NCBI GenBank assembly: GCA_029202385.1
Contig: CP119314.1
Coordinates: 1,924,501-1,988,500 of the forward strand
Origin: Candidatus Sphingomonas phytovorans
Lineage (GTDB): Bacteria; Pseudomonadota; Alphaproteobacteria; Sphingomonadales; Sphingomonadaceae
Direction of reading: 5' to 3'
DNA: 64,000 nt
Positions within the stretch are counted from its first letter, which is position 1; each line of letters opens with the position of its first letter. The position numbers were made by a program, and so were the translations under genes. This document shows positions 50,741-59,430 of this stretch, piece after piece. Under the pieces are notes generated by a model. The model saw only the letters and a list, made by a program, of their open reading frames with translations, made no database searches and was not told the origin of the DNA.

Positions 50741-52279
50741 GTGACCGCCCTATCCTACCGCAACGATATGACCGCCCTGGTCGCCATTTGTCTTGGCGCA
50801 CTGATGTTCGGCCTGGAGATCACCAGTGTCCCGGTGATCCTGCCGACGCTCGAGCGGCTGCTTCATAGCGACTTCACCGCCATGCAATGGGTGATGAACG
50901 CCTATACCATCGCCTGCACGACCGTCTTGATGGCCACTGGAACGCTGGCGGACCGCTTCGGCCGACGGCGCGTCTTTCTCGTCAGCGTCGCCGCGTTCGC
51001 CCTCACATCGATGATGTGTGGGCTGGCCACCGATATGCCCCTGCTGATTGCCAGCCGATTTCTGCAGGGCATGGCCGGTGGCGCGATGTTCATCTGCTCG
51101 ATCGCCCTGCTCTCGCATCAGTTCGAAAATCCGCACGAGCGAAGCAGGGCGTTCGCCGCCTGGGGCATCGTGGCCGGCGTCGGTCTCGGCTTCGGCCCGC
51201 TCATCGGCGCCGCGATCACCGCTCAGCTAAGCTGGCACTGGATCTTCCTCGTGCACGTTCCCCTTGCCGTCGTGACACTGGCGCTGGCGGCCAGTTCGGT
51301 GTCGGAATCGCGAGATCCGCAGGCACAGCGACTGGACCTCGCCGGCGTCGTCACCTTGTCGCTTGCCGTGTTCGGACTCACATTCTTCATCACCCAGGGG
51401 CCGGCGCTCGGGCTCTCGAGCCCCGGCGCTCTCGCTATCCTTGCCGCCTCGGCGGCATGTGCCGTCGCGTTTGTTATCGCCGAGCGGCGACAGTCACGTC
51501 CCATGTTCGATTTTGCCGTCTTTCGGATCCGCCCATTTACCGGGGCGATCCTCGGCTGCATGGGCATGAACTTCAGCTACTGGCCCCTGATGATCTACCT
51601 GCCGATCTATTTTCAGATCGGCCTGGGCTACGGCACGATGGCCGCCGGCCTCTGCCTGCTCGCTTATACGCTGCCCACCCTGCTGTTTCCGCCCTTGGGT
51701 GAGCGTCTCGCTCTTCGTTATGGAGCAGGGCGCATCATCCCCGTCAGTCTGTTTACGATCGGCTTCGGCTTCATGCTCATGAAGCTCGGGATCGCTGCGG
51801 ATCAGCCAAGCTGGCTGACGCTGCTGCCCGGCCTGATCATCGCCGGAATGGGGCTCGGCATCACCAACACACCGGTGACCAATACGACGACCTCCTCGGT
51901 TCCTTCCGACCGAGCCGGAATGGCGTCCGGCATCGACGTCAGCGCTCGATTGATCACCCTGGCGGTGAACATCGCCCTGATGGGCTTCATCCTGATCGAA
52001 GGAATCACTTCCGCGCTCGGCCGCGCATGGGTTGGGCCCGTCAATGCCAGCCAACTGCGCGCCCTGGCCGAGACAATAGCGACGGGAGATGCCGCTTCCA
52101 TTGCGGGAGGGGCACACGGAATATCTCGTGAGATCATCCGGGCGGCGATCGCCCAGGGATTCGGCGCCGTCCTGCTCTACGGCGGCCTGGGTGTCTGGGT
52201 CCTGGCCGGCCTGAGCTTCGCCTTCTTTCGTGCAGAGAGAACGCCGGCGATGCTTCAGACAGGTGAAGATCTCCGATAG
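50741..52279 (+). CDS. MFS drug exporter, DHA2 (EmrB/QacA) type
   Basis: A 512-aa inner-membrane exporter with 14 predicted helices. Motif A is GTLADRFGRRRVFLVS, motif C-like GIVAGVGLGFGPLIGAAI, and the early QWVMNAYTIACTTVLMATG is characteristic of the EmrB/QacA branch. The GTG at 50741 after GGAAGG is taken as start; ATG 50768 is an alternative. No EmrA-type adaptor is next to it. Divergent LysR regulator. Confidence 0.92.
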   Translation: MTALSYRNDMTALVAICLGALMFGLEITSVPVILPTLERLLHSDFTAMQWVMNAYTIACTTVLMATGTLADRFGRRRVFLVSVAAFALTSMMCGLATDMPLLIASRFLQGMAGGAMFICSIALLSHQFENPHERSRAFAAWGIVAGVGLGFGPLIGAAITAQLSWHWIFLVHVPLAVVTLALAASSVSESRDPQAQRLDLAGVVTLSLAVFGLTFFITQGPALGLSSPGALAILAASAACAVAFVIAERRQSRPMFDFAVFRIRPFTGAILGCMGMNFSYWPLMIYLPIYFQIGLGYGTMAAGLCLLAYTLPTLLFPPLGERLALRYGAGRIIPVSLFTIGFGFMLMKLGIAADQPSWLTLLPGLIIAGMGLGITNTPVTNTTTSSVPSDRAGMASGIDVSARLITLAVNIALMGFILIEGITSALGRAWVGPVNASQLRALAETIATGDAASIAGGAHGISREIIRAAIAQGFGAVLLYGGLGVWVLAGLSFAFFRAERTPAMLQTGEDLR

Positions 52280-52553
52280 ACCAATACCGATTTCCGGGCG
52301 TTCAAGGTCGATCACCCGCCGTATCGATTAGACGCATCGGGCCCTGCCCATCGGCCCGAGATCGCGCGGCGCATGCCGCATCACGTGAAAAATCTTTGTC
52401 CGGATCCTCGCGGTTTCCCGTCTTCTCCTGTGAGGGTGTGCGGGACCGATGGCCAGCGACCGTGAAGGATTTTTCGAACTCGACTTCCGCGCCGTTCCGA
52501 ATGCGGAAGTGAGTGAGTGAGTGCGTAGATCACCTTCTGCAACGGGAGTTTGT

Positions 52554-53456
52554 ATGAAAAGCCTATTTCAAACGGCATGTGGACCGCATGACAATCGGTC
52601 GCGAACGAGTATCGTCGCCTTCCCGGTTCGGGCATGGTCAGGCGCTACCCTCGCGGCGCTCATGCTGCTGAACGCCGGATCGGCGATGGCGCAGGGATGG
52701 CCAGCGCCGGTCACGCCGCTGCCGGAACTGGCGACCGCGCTGGACAAGCGGTTCCAGCCCGCGGTCGACTTCGACACGGACGTCTGCTTCAACGTTTCCG
52801 CCGTCAATGCGTCGGGCGGTATCAGCGCGGGTGCCTCCACCTATGCCACCCGGCCGCCAGCCTCGTGCCGCAACCCCAATTATCTCGCGCAGAGCAACGT
52901 CTATTCGCGGAGCCGATGCAACAACGGCTATTGCGCGCGCGTCTACAGCTATTTCTGGCAGTCGGACTTTTCGCACGCCTATGACTGGGAATCGATCATC
53001 GTCTGGACCACCGACCAGGGTACCAGCAGTACCGTGGTAGGCGTCACGCGCGGCGATCACGGCAATTGGGACACCCGCGCCACGAGCGGGGGCCAGTTGC
53101 GCTTCCTCAGCGATTCGACCGGGCAACACGTCAAGATGGTCTATCATTACGAGACATGGGGCTTCTCCCATCTGTGGCGCTTCTCCAAGACCGACAATGG
53201 CGACGAGCCGCCCGAGAACGGCACGGGCGGCTGGGTGATCCAGCCGCTGGTGAGCTGGAACGGCTATCCGTCGGTCAGCGTCCGCAACACGGTGTCGAAC
53301 TATAATTTCGCCGGCACGAACTTCGACAACAAGGATGCCCGCTTCTCGGGCGTGCTGACGGCTGCCTTGAACACCAGCATCACGCCGGGGTTCAATCCCA
53401 ACCTCGATTCCGGCGCCAATTCCCCGGGTTGCCCGTCCGGATCGACCATCTGCTGA
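52554..53456 (+). CDS. Secreted NPP1-family (NLP-type) protein
   Basis: A 300-aa exported protein with an extended signal peptide ending near SAMAQ (residue 47). The NPP1 core is recognisable: FDTDVCFNVSAVNASGGISA (equivalent of the PAVNA segment), CARVYSYFWQSDF and the heptapeptide region SHAYDWE at 140-146 (canonical GHRHDWE), followed by IIVW. Two of the three acidic/His residues that bind the metal in plant-active NLPs are conserved, but the heptapeptide is modified. In the family it is linked to membrane damage in plants; activity here is uncertain. Confidence 0.82.
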   Translation: MKSLFQTACGPHDNRSRTSIVAFPVRAWSGATLAALMLLNAGSAMAQGWPAPVTPLPELATALDKRFQPAVDFDTDVCFNVSAVNASGGISAGASTYATRPPASCRNPNYLAQSNVYSRSRCNNGYCARVYSYFWQSDFSHAYDWESIIVWTTDQGTSSTVVGVTRGDHGNWDTRATSGGQLRFLSDSTGQHVKMVYHYETWGFSHLWRFSKTDNGDEPPENGTGGWVIQPLVSWNGYPSVSVRNTVSNYNFAGTNFDNKDARFSGVLTAALNTSITPGFNPNLDSGANSPGCPSGSTIC

Positions 53457-53467
53457 CCTAGTGTCCC

Positions 53468-53493
53468 GCCCCGCGCCGGATCCGGCGCGGGGC
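53468..53493. terminator. 26-bp perfect palindrome after the NPP1 gene
   Basis: A perfect 13+13 palindrome, no loop, centred on GGATCC (53478-53483), 11 bp past the NPP1 stop. It could form a strong hairpin and attenuate transcription into the next gene; no T-run follows. Confidence 0.6.
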
Positions 53494-53523
53494 ACCCTGT
53501 CCGTTCTTTCCACCGGAGGTCGC

Positions 53524-54045
53524 ATGCCAGAGAATACGAAGCGGGCGTCGTCGCCTGGATATGTGTTGATCGCGGTCGTGGCCGCTGCGCTGGCCGTCTG
53601 GTCAGTTCGGCAGACATTCGAGGCCAGCCGGGCGCCCGGCGCCGACGGTGCCGTCGTGGTTCAGGTGCCGACTCCCGCCCCCAGCATTGCCGCACCGTCC
53701 GCAACGGCAATTCAAACGCCGGCGGCAAATCTTCCCGTCGCACCCGACATCGCGGTCGCGCATGTCCGCCGGGCCTATCCCAGGCTGATGGAAGTGGCCC
53801 TTGCCTGCGACGTCAACGAGTGCGCCCTGACGGCAACGATCCCGCCGCCGACCGGGGACGACGATGTGAAGAAGCGGGAGGAACTGCTGCTCGGCGGGCT
53901 TGCCGCAACGCTCAATGCCGACGGATACAGGATGCTCGGGCCGGTTCAGATGAAGGAGATCGACGACAATAAATTCCGCATCCGCGCGTCGATACCGCGC
54001 GAACGGAAACCGCCCGCGCAAATCGGAGAAGGCTCGCGATTCTGA
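53524..54045 (+). CDS. Membrane-anchored periplasmic protein, unknown
   Basis: A 173-aa protein: a short basic start, one transmembrane anchor (YVLIAVVAAALAVWSV, about residues 13-29), a Pro/Ala/Thr-rich linker to about residue 75, then a small globular domain with one Cys pair (LACDVNECALTATIPPP) and GGLAATLNADGYRMLGPVQM. The start has a strong ribosome site (CCGGAGGTCGC). It follows the NPP1 gene by 67 bp. I recognise no family. Confidence 0.7.
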   Translation: MPENTKRASSPGYVLIAVVAAALAVWSVRQTFEASRAPGADGAVVVQVPTPAPSIAAPSATAIQTPAANLPVAPDIAVAHVRRAYPRLMEVALACDVNECALTATIPPPTGDDDVKKREELLLGGLAATLNADGYRMLGPVQMKEIDDNKFRIRASIPRERKPPAQIGEGSRF

Positions 54046-54142
54046 CAGCGGCGCGCGGGGCTATCCCCGCGAGCTCTACTCCAGGAACGAGCCGAAGAGC
54101 CTACCGCCCCGGCGGAGACAGCACGTGCGTCGCGGGAAGGAA

Positions 54143-54169
54143 GGCGGATGCAGCAAGCGTGCATCCGCC
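54143..54169. terminator. Hairpin between convergent genes
   Basis: GGCGGATGCA and TGCATCCGCC form a perfect 10-bp stem with a 7-nt loop, 10 bp beyond the peptidase stop on the minus strand and 98 bp past the plus-strand gene. Confidence 0.65.
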
Positions 54170-54179
54170 GACGCTGGCC

Positions 54180-55571
54180 CTATTTCGACAGATCCGTGAA
54201 CAGCGACAGATAATAGCTGATCCCCGGCGCGATGTTCGACACCTGGGCGCGCTCGTTCAGACCGTGGCTGAAATCGTCCGAATCCTTGCTGAAGGTCGGA
54301 CTCGCGCCATAGCTTGCCACGTTGCGCGAGCGGAACCACATGCTGTCGCTGGCCCCCGAGGACATGGACGGGAACACCGGCACGCCGGGATAGGTCGCCT
54401 TCATCGCCTTGTTCACCGCAGCGATGAAATCGGGCCGCATCGGTGACGCGTCGTTCGGGATCGAGCCTTCGGTGACGTCCTTGAAGGTCACCGCCGGCTC
54501 GGCCGCGACCTTCTGCAACTCCGCCATGATGTCGGCCGGCTTGTGGCCGGGGAAGATTCGGCAATTGATGTTCGCGGTCGCCTTTTGCGGCAGCGCATTG
54601 AGCGCATGGCCGCCACTGACCATGGTCGAGACGCAGGTCGTCCCGATCTTGCCGATCGTCGCCGGATTGGCGGTCAGCGTGGCGATCGCCGCCTTGTCGG
54701 TCGGGTCGGCGGCGAAGGCGCGCATCGCCGCCCCGGTTTCCGGATTCTCATATTTCGCCGCCTCGACGAAATAGGCGCGGGTCAGGTCGCTGACCTCCGG
54801 CTTGAACTGATACGCACCGATCCGTGCCAGCGCCGCCGACAGCTGGTTGATCGCATTGGCCTTGCGTGGCGCCGAGCTGTGGCCGCCCGGATTGGTCACG
54901 GTCAGTTCGAAATCGGCATAGGTCTTCTCGGCACCCTGCCAGGTCCACAGCACGGGCTTGCCAGTCTTCTCGTCAAGCAGCCCGCCACCCCCATCGATGT
55001 TGAGCACGATATCGGCATTGGACAGCTTGTCGGCGATGATGCCGGAAGTCTTCATCGTCGTTTCCTCGTCGCCCGAGAATTCGATGATGATGTCGCGCCT
55101 GGGCTTGTAGCCCGAGCGCTTCAGTTCGATCAGCGCCGCGATCGCCGTGGTCCCATCAAGCTTCATGTCGCTCGCCCCGCGCCCGAACAAATAGCCATTC
55201 TCGACGACGGGGGTGAACGGATCGCGCTGCCAATCGGACGGCTTGGCCTCGACCACGTCCATATGGCCGGAAATGACCAGCGGCTTCGCCTTGGGATCGG
55301 ACCCGCGCCAGCGCCCGATCAGATAGGCGGTATCATCCACCGGCGTGATCTCCACATCGCCATCGGCAAACCCGCCTTCGACCAGCGCCGCCTTGTAGAG
55401 CGCGGCGACCTTGGCCGTCTCGTTGCCCGGCCCGCGCACCGATCGAAGCGCGATCGCTTTCCTGGCGAGATCGAGCGCCTGCGCCTCCGCCTGGGGATGG
55501 CCGGTCGTCTTCGCCTGGACCGGGCCGGTGGTCGCCAGAATCGTGAGTGCCGCAAGCGCGATATGCCGCAT
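54180..55571 (-). CDS. Exported M20-family metallopeptidase
   Basis: A 463-aa zinc peptidase with signal peptide (MRHIALAALTILATTGPVQA). Metal ligands and catalytic residues appear in order: VISGHMDVVEA (His, Asp), GRGASDMKLDGT (bridging Asp), EFSGDEETT (catalytic Glu-Glu), LNIDGGGG, and FSHGLNERAQVSN with the final His. The lid dimerisation domain lies at about residues 215-340. Typical of M20/M25/M40 carboxypeptidases; the periplasmic location suggests peptide scavenging. Confidence 0.92.
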   Translation of the reverse strand: MRHIALAALTILATTGPVQAKTTGHPQAEAQALDLARKAIALRSVRGPGNETAKVAALYKAALVEGGFADGDVEITPVDDTAYLIGRWRGSDPKAKPLVISGHMDVVEAKPSDWQRDPFTPVVENGYLFGRGASDMKLDGTTAIAALIELKRSGYKPRRDIIIEFSGDEETTMKTSGIIADKLSNADIVLNIDGGGGLLDEKTGKPVLWTWQGAEKTYADFELTVTNPGGHSSAPRKANAINQLSAALARIGAYQFKPEVSDLTRAYFVEAAKYENPETGAAMRAFAADPTDKAAIATLTANPATIGKIGTTCVSTMVSGGHALNALPQKATANINCRIFPGHKPADIMAELQKVAAEPAVTFKDVTEGSIPNDASPMRPDFIAAVNKAMKATYPGVPVFPSMSSGASDSMWFRSRNVASYGASPTFSKDSDDFSHGLNERAQVSNIAPGISYYLSLFTDLSK

Positions 55572-55654
55572 CGAAAAACCTCCCTGAGTTGCGGGGCGAG
55601 GCTAGGAGCCCCGCCGCCGTACCGCAATGGCCGATCGATGCGCCGACGATCCGA

Positions 55655-57796
55655 TCAATAGCGGGCGCGGATGCTTGCGTAGAAGCTGCGGCCCGGTTCC
55701 GGGAAGCCGTCGACCAAAGTGTAGTTCTGGTCGAACAGATTGCGGGCGCCCACACCGATATCCACGCCTTCGCGCACCGTCACGTCGACCCGCAGGCCGG
55801 CATTGGCGTAGCTGCCGGTGCGATAATAGACGATCGGTGCGATGTCGGTGACGGTCCAGCGGTCAGACGCGATATCGACGCTCGGCACGATATGCACTGC
55901 GCTGACCGGAGACCAGTCGGCATAGAGGAATGCCTTGTGGGTCGGCACGTCGGTTGGCCGGAACGCGCTATTGGACGGATCGCGCAGAGTGCGGTGAGTC
56001 CAGGTGTAGTTGCCGCCGACCGAGAGGTTTGGACCGAACCGCGCATCGATCGACAGTTCCGCACCGTAATAGTCGCCCGAACCCAGGTTGCGGCTCTGCA
56101 CCAGGCTCACCTGGGTGCAGCCAGGCACCGGTGCGGGCGGCGGCGTGGTCGTGCCGGTGCAGCTATAGGCAAGCGTCGGATAGGACACGATCGCATCGTC
56201 GATATGCGAATAGAAGGCGGCGCCCGACGCACGGACAATGCCGAAGCGGCGCGACGCGCCGATCTCGTAATTGGTCGCCCGTTCCGGATTCAGCTCGGGG
56301 TTGGGAATCGAGGTACCGAAGCGCTGGCTGAACCGTTCGAAGATCGTCGGAAAGCGCGCGCGCGACGAGACGCTGGCGTGAAAGCGCGTATCGGCATCGG
56401 CCTGCCAGGCCAGTTGCCCCTGAAGGCTCCACGCCCCAGTGTTGCGAAGGGGATAGGAGAAGATGCGGCTTGGCGTCGTGGCCGGATTGGAACCGAGCGG
56501 GGCACCATATTCCTCAGCCTTGATCAGGTTGCGCCAGTCATAGCCGGCACCCAGCGTCAGGATCAGCCCCGGCGCAAGCGTCAGCCGGTTTTCCGCGCCG
56601 AGGCTGTAGGTTTCCTCGAGGCTCTGCTGGTCGGGCTCGGTGGTGCCGTTGGGCAGCGTCGCCGGGGAAAAGCTCTGCTGCGCCTCGATATGCTTGTCAC
56701 GGCGATATTGCGCGGCGAGGCTGAACAGGTCGGCCTCGGTAAGCTGGACCGCAAGCTCAGCCGACCCGCCGATCGCCTCGTCATGATAGGGGCTGTTGAA
56801 CGCCTTGGGCGTGACCTGGGTGTTTTCCGCGGCAGTGCTGAACGACCGCAGCAAGTTATAGAAGCTGTTGCGATAGACGCGGGTCTTCAGCGTCGCCTTG
56901 TCCCCCAGCGCGGTGATCGACAGGAAATAGATGCTGTCGATGTTCCAGGCGGGCCACGTCCAGTAGCGCTGGCCGGCAATAGGATCGGTGATGTGCAGCG
57001 GGGCCGCCTTCGATCCTTCCTGGCGCGTATAGCTGATCGAATATTCGTCGGTGGCGTTCGGCGTGAAACCGAACTTGACGTTCCCGCGCCAGTCCATCGT
57101 GCGCGAAAGGCCGCGATGCCCGCCATCCTCAACGGCGGTCGGCTTGTAGCCGCTGGCAAGGTCCCAATGATCCTGGAAATTGCGGGTATAGCTCGCCTGG
57201 GCATACCAGTTGTCGTGCCGCGTGCCGACCAGCCCGAACAGATTGTAGCCGGTATATTCGGCGTCATGCCCGAGCGACAACGTGCCGCGTACCTCGACGT
57301 CGAGCGCCTTGGTCGGCTTTCGCGTGACGAGGTTCACCGCGCCGCCCATGCCGTCCGGCCCGTTCAACACCGACACATAACCCTTGGCGACCTGAATCTC
57401 GGCGATATCGGGCGTGAGGAAGCGGCCGTAATCGAGCCGGTTGTCGGCGGGCAGGTAGACACGGATGCCGTCGATCGTCAGCGGCACCTGGAAGCGATTG
57501 AAGCCCCGCACGAAGATCAGCCGCTCGTTGCGCGATCCGCCGCTATTGCCCGACGACACGCCGGGGATCAGGTTCGCGGCATCGTCAAGCGTCGCGCGGT
57601 TGAAGGTGTAGATCGCCTGCGACGACAGGGTCGACTCGCCGATCGTCGCGTCGCTGTCCTTGTGGCCGGTGACGACGATCTCGCCCAATCCGAAAGCCTG
57701 GTCGTTCCTGCCCGTGTCGGCCGGCGCAGTCTGCGCCCAGGCCGAAGATATCGTCAGAAAGGCGGCGGTGCCGGCCAGAATCCCCAGCTTGCGCAT
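55655..57796 (-). CDS. TonB-dependent receptor with Mo-box promoter
   Basis: A 713-aa outer-membrane receptor, smaller than the two other TBDRs and similar to metal/siderophore-type receptors. Signal peptide to about residue 21, TonB box region LGEIVVTGHKDS, plug with FVRGFNRFQVPLTIDGIRVY and NGPDGMGGAVNLVTRKPT, and a 22-strand barrel ending RSFYASIRARY. It is divergent from the secreted 185-aa protein/di-haem peroxidase pair, and both promoters flank a ModE-like palindrome (57836-57857). The cargo is probably a metal or metal complex; molybdate control is inferred from the operator. Confidence 0.9.
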   Translation of the reverse strand: MRKLGILAGTAAFLTISSAWAQTAPADTGRNDQAFGLGEIVVTGHKDSDATIGESTLSSQAIYTFNRATLDDAANLIPGVSSGNSGGSRNERLIFVRGFNRFQVPLTIDGIRVYLPADNRLDYGRFLTPDIAEIQVAKGYVSVLNGPDGMGGAVNLVTRKPTKALDVEVRGTLSLGHDAEYTGYNLFGLVGTRHDNWYAQASYTRNFQDHWDLASGYKPTAVEDGGHRGLSRTMDWRGNVKFGFTPNATDEYSISYTRQEGSKAAPLHITDPIAGQRYWTWPAWNIDSIYFLSITALGDKATLKTRVYRNSFYNLLRSFSTAAENTQVTPKAFNSPYHDEAIGGSAELAVQLTEADLFSLAAQYRRDKHIEAQQSFSPATLPNGTTEPDQQSLEETYSLGAENRLTLAPGLILTLGAGYDWRNLIKAEEYGAPLGSNPATTPSRIFSYPLRNTGAWSLQGQLAWQADADTRFHASVSSRARFPTIFERFSQRFGTSIPNPELNPERATNYEIGASRRFGIVRASGAAFYSHIDDAIVSYPTLAYSCTGTTTPPPAPVPGCTQVSLVQSRNLGSGDYYGAELSIDARFGPNLSVGGNYTWTHRTLRDPSNSAFRPTDVPTHKAFLYADWSPVSAVHIVPSVDIASDRWTVTDIAPIVYYRTGSYANAGLRVDVTVREGVDIGVGARNLFDQNYTLVDGFPEPGRSFYASIRARY

Positions 57797-57835
57797 TGAT
57801 CTTCGTTCCCCGTTCCACGATCATCCAGCGACCAT

Positions 57836-57857
57836 GCTATATCCGTCCGTATATAGC
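57836..57857. promoter_or_regulatory. Mo-box-like palindrome (putative ModE operator)
   Basis: GCTATAT-N8-ATATAGC is a perfect 7+7 inverted repeat; read from the other strand it is CGCTATATA-N6-GATATAGCA, the 9-6-9 layout of alphaproteobacterial Mo-boxes. It lies 40 bp upstream of the TBDR start and 23 bp upstream of the TTG of the divergent gene. A ModE-type protein gene is 1.6 kb away. Confidence 0.7.
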
Positions 57858-57880
57858 GAAAGTCGGGCAGGAGAAGTCGT

Positions 57881-58438
57881 TTGAAATCCATCGTCATGAC
57901 GGGCCTGTTTGCCCTGGCCGCCGCGACCGGCGCCGCTGCCCAGCAGCCTCCGCAGCAGCCAGCGGCGCGGATGCCGATGGCCGAGGCTCAGCCGGTCTGC
58001 CCGCGCGACGCCGCCCCGATCCCACCCGAGCTTGCTGGCTGGCCAAGCCGCAAGCCGATGGCCGCCGCGGTCGATTCAGCCTCGCTCGCGAATACGACGC
58101 TGGCACCGGGCGCCGCGGTCGATCTCGCTCTCACCCCCACGCCCGCCGTCACCTATGTGCTCCGCCCGTCGCGTCCCGGCGGATCGGTCAGCCATGGCGG
58201 TATGGCCACCGTGACCATCGGTGAAGCCGGCACCTTTCGCGTCGCGATCGGTTCGGCGGCCTGGCTCGATATCGTCAGGGATGGCGCGTCGCTCGAGTCG
58301 GTCGGGCACGGCCATGGTCCGGCGTGCAGCGGCATCCGGAAGATGGTGGACTTCGCGCTCAAGCCGGGCAGCTATATCCTGCAGATCGTCGGCAACGGCA
58401 GCGCGACCCTGCCGCTGGCGATCGTCAAGCTGCCCTGA
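57881..58438 (+). CDS. Secreted 185-aa protein paired with a di-haem peroxidase
   Basis: An exported protein with signal peptide (MTGLFALAAATGAAAQ). After a Pro/Gln-rich region it has one Cys pair (C40 and C149), two Trp (W54, W128) and a His-rich turn SVGHGHGPACSGIR, then a beta-strand end (FALKPGSYILQIVG). The start is a TTG at 57881 after CAGGAG. I do not recognise the family. Its place between a TBDR and a MauG/MbnH-like enzyme is that of MbnP-type proteins, but it lacks the four-Cys motif of MbnP. It may be a metal-binding substrate of the peroxidase. Confidence 0.7.
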   Translation: MKSIVMTGLFALAAATGAAAQQPPQQPAARMPMAEAQPVCPRDAAPIPPELAGWPSRKPMAAAVDSASLANTTLAPGAAVDLALTPTPAVTYVLRPSRPGGSVSHGGMATVTIGEAGTFRVAIGSAAWLDIVRDGASLESVGHGHGPACSGIRKMVDFALKPGSYILQIVGNGSATLPLAIVKLP

Positions 58439-59430
58439 TCGTATCGCTGCGCCTCGCCGCGCTGGCGACGGCCGCGCTGATGCTGGCCGGGGCGGCCACG
58501 CCATGGCGCTGGGCCCTGCCGCCCGGGCAGTCCGCGCCGCGCGTGCCAGCCGACAATGTTATGAGCGCCGCCAGGGTCGAGCTTGGCCGGCGCCTGTTCT
58601 ACGATGCCGACCTGTCGATCGACGGCAGCATGTCCTGCGCCACATGTCACGAGCAGCACCGTGCCTTTGCCGACGGCAATGCGACCCATGCCGGCGTCCA
58701 TGGCGACCCCGGCCGCCGCAATGTGCCTGGCCTCGCCAATGTCGCCTGGGCGAAGAGCCTGACCTGGGGCGATCCACGGATCAGGACGCTTGAGACACAG
58801 GCGCTGGTGCCGATCGCCGGCCTGCGCCCGGTCGAGATGGGCATGGCCGGACAGGATTCGGAGATCGCGCGGCGGCTCGGGCGGGACGGCTGTTATGTCG
58901 ACATGTTCCGCACCGCCTTTCCGGAAGCGGACGGGCGAATCGATCTCGCGCAGGTCGCAAAGGCGCTGGCTGCCTTCGAACGCACGCTGATCTCGTTCGA
59001 TACGCCGTATGACGCATGGCGGCGCGGCGATGCCGCCGCGATGCCGGCGCAGGCAATAGCCGGCCGCGCGCTGTTCGCCCGGACATGCGCTGCCTGTCAT
59101 TCAGGCCCGTTGCTCAGCGACGGCGCTTTCCACCGTATAGTTCCTGCGACCACCGGCGATCCTGGCCTGGGCGAGATCAGCGGGCATTCAGCCGACAATG
59201 GCCGGTTCCGCACCCCGAGCCTGCGTAACGTCGCCCTCACCGCGCCCTATTTCCACGACGGTTCCGCGCCGACGATCGAGGCGGCGATACGCCGGCATCC
59301 GGGCATGGAGGTGATTCGCGACGCCGACATGGCATCCCTGACTGGCTTTCTGTCGATGCTCACTGACCGCCATTTCGTCACCGACAAGGCCTTTGCCCTG
59401 CCCGATACGGTATGCGGCAAGGCGCTATAG
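58435..59430 (+). CDS. Di-haem cytochrome c peroxidase-like enzyme (MauG/MbnH type)
   Basis: A roughly 331-aa periplasmic di-haem protein. Haem sites are CATCH (Cys68-x2-Cys71-His72) and CAACH (Cys217-x2-Cys220-His221). GRRLFYDADLSIDGSMSCAT and LETQALVPIAGLRPVEMG are strongly reminiscent of the MbnH/MauG group. The start is unclear: the frame continues upstream through the preceding stop region, and the best signal-peptide start is a CTG at 58435 overlapping that stop; the first ATG is at 58480. It is coupled to the 185-aa protein gene. Confidence 0.85.
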   Translation: MIVSLRLAALATAALMLAGAATPWRWALPPGQSAPRVPADNVMSAARVELGRRLFYDADLSIDGSMSCATCHEQHRAFADGNATHAGVHGDPGRRNVPGLANVAWAKSLTWGDPRIRTLETQALVPIAGLRPVEMGMAGQDSEIARRLGRDGCYVDMFRTAFPEADGRIDLAQVAKALAAFERTLISFDTPYDAWRRGDAAAMPAQAIAGRALFARTCAACHSGPLLSDGAFHRIVPATTGDPGLGEISGHSADNGRFRTPSLRNVALTAPYFHDGSAPTIEAAIRRHPGMEVIRDADMASLTGFLSMLTDRHFVTDKAFALPDTVCGKAL

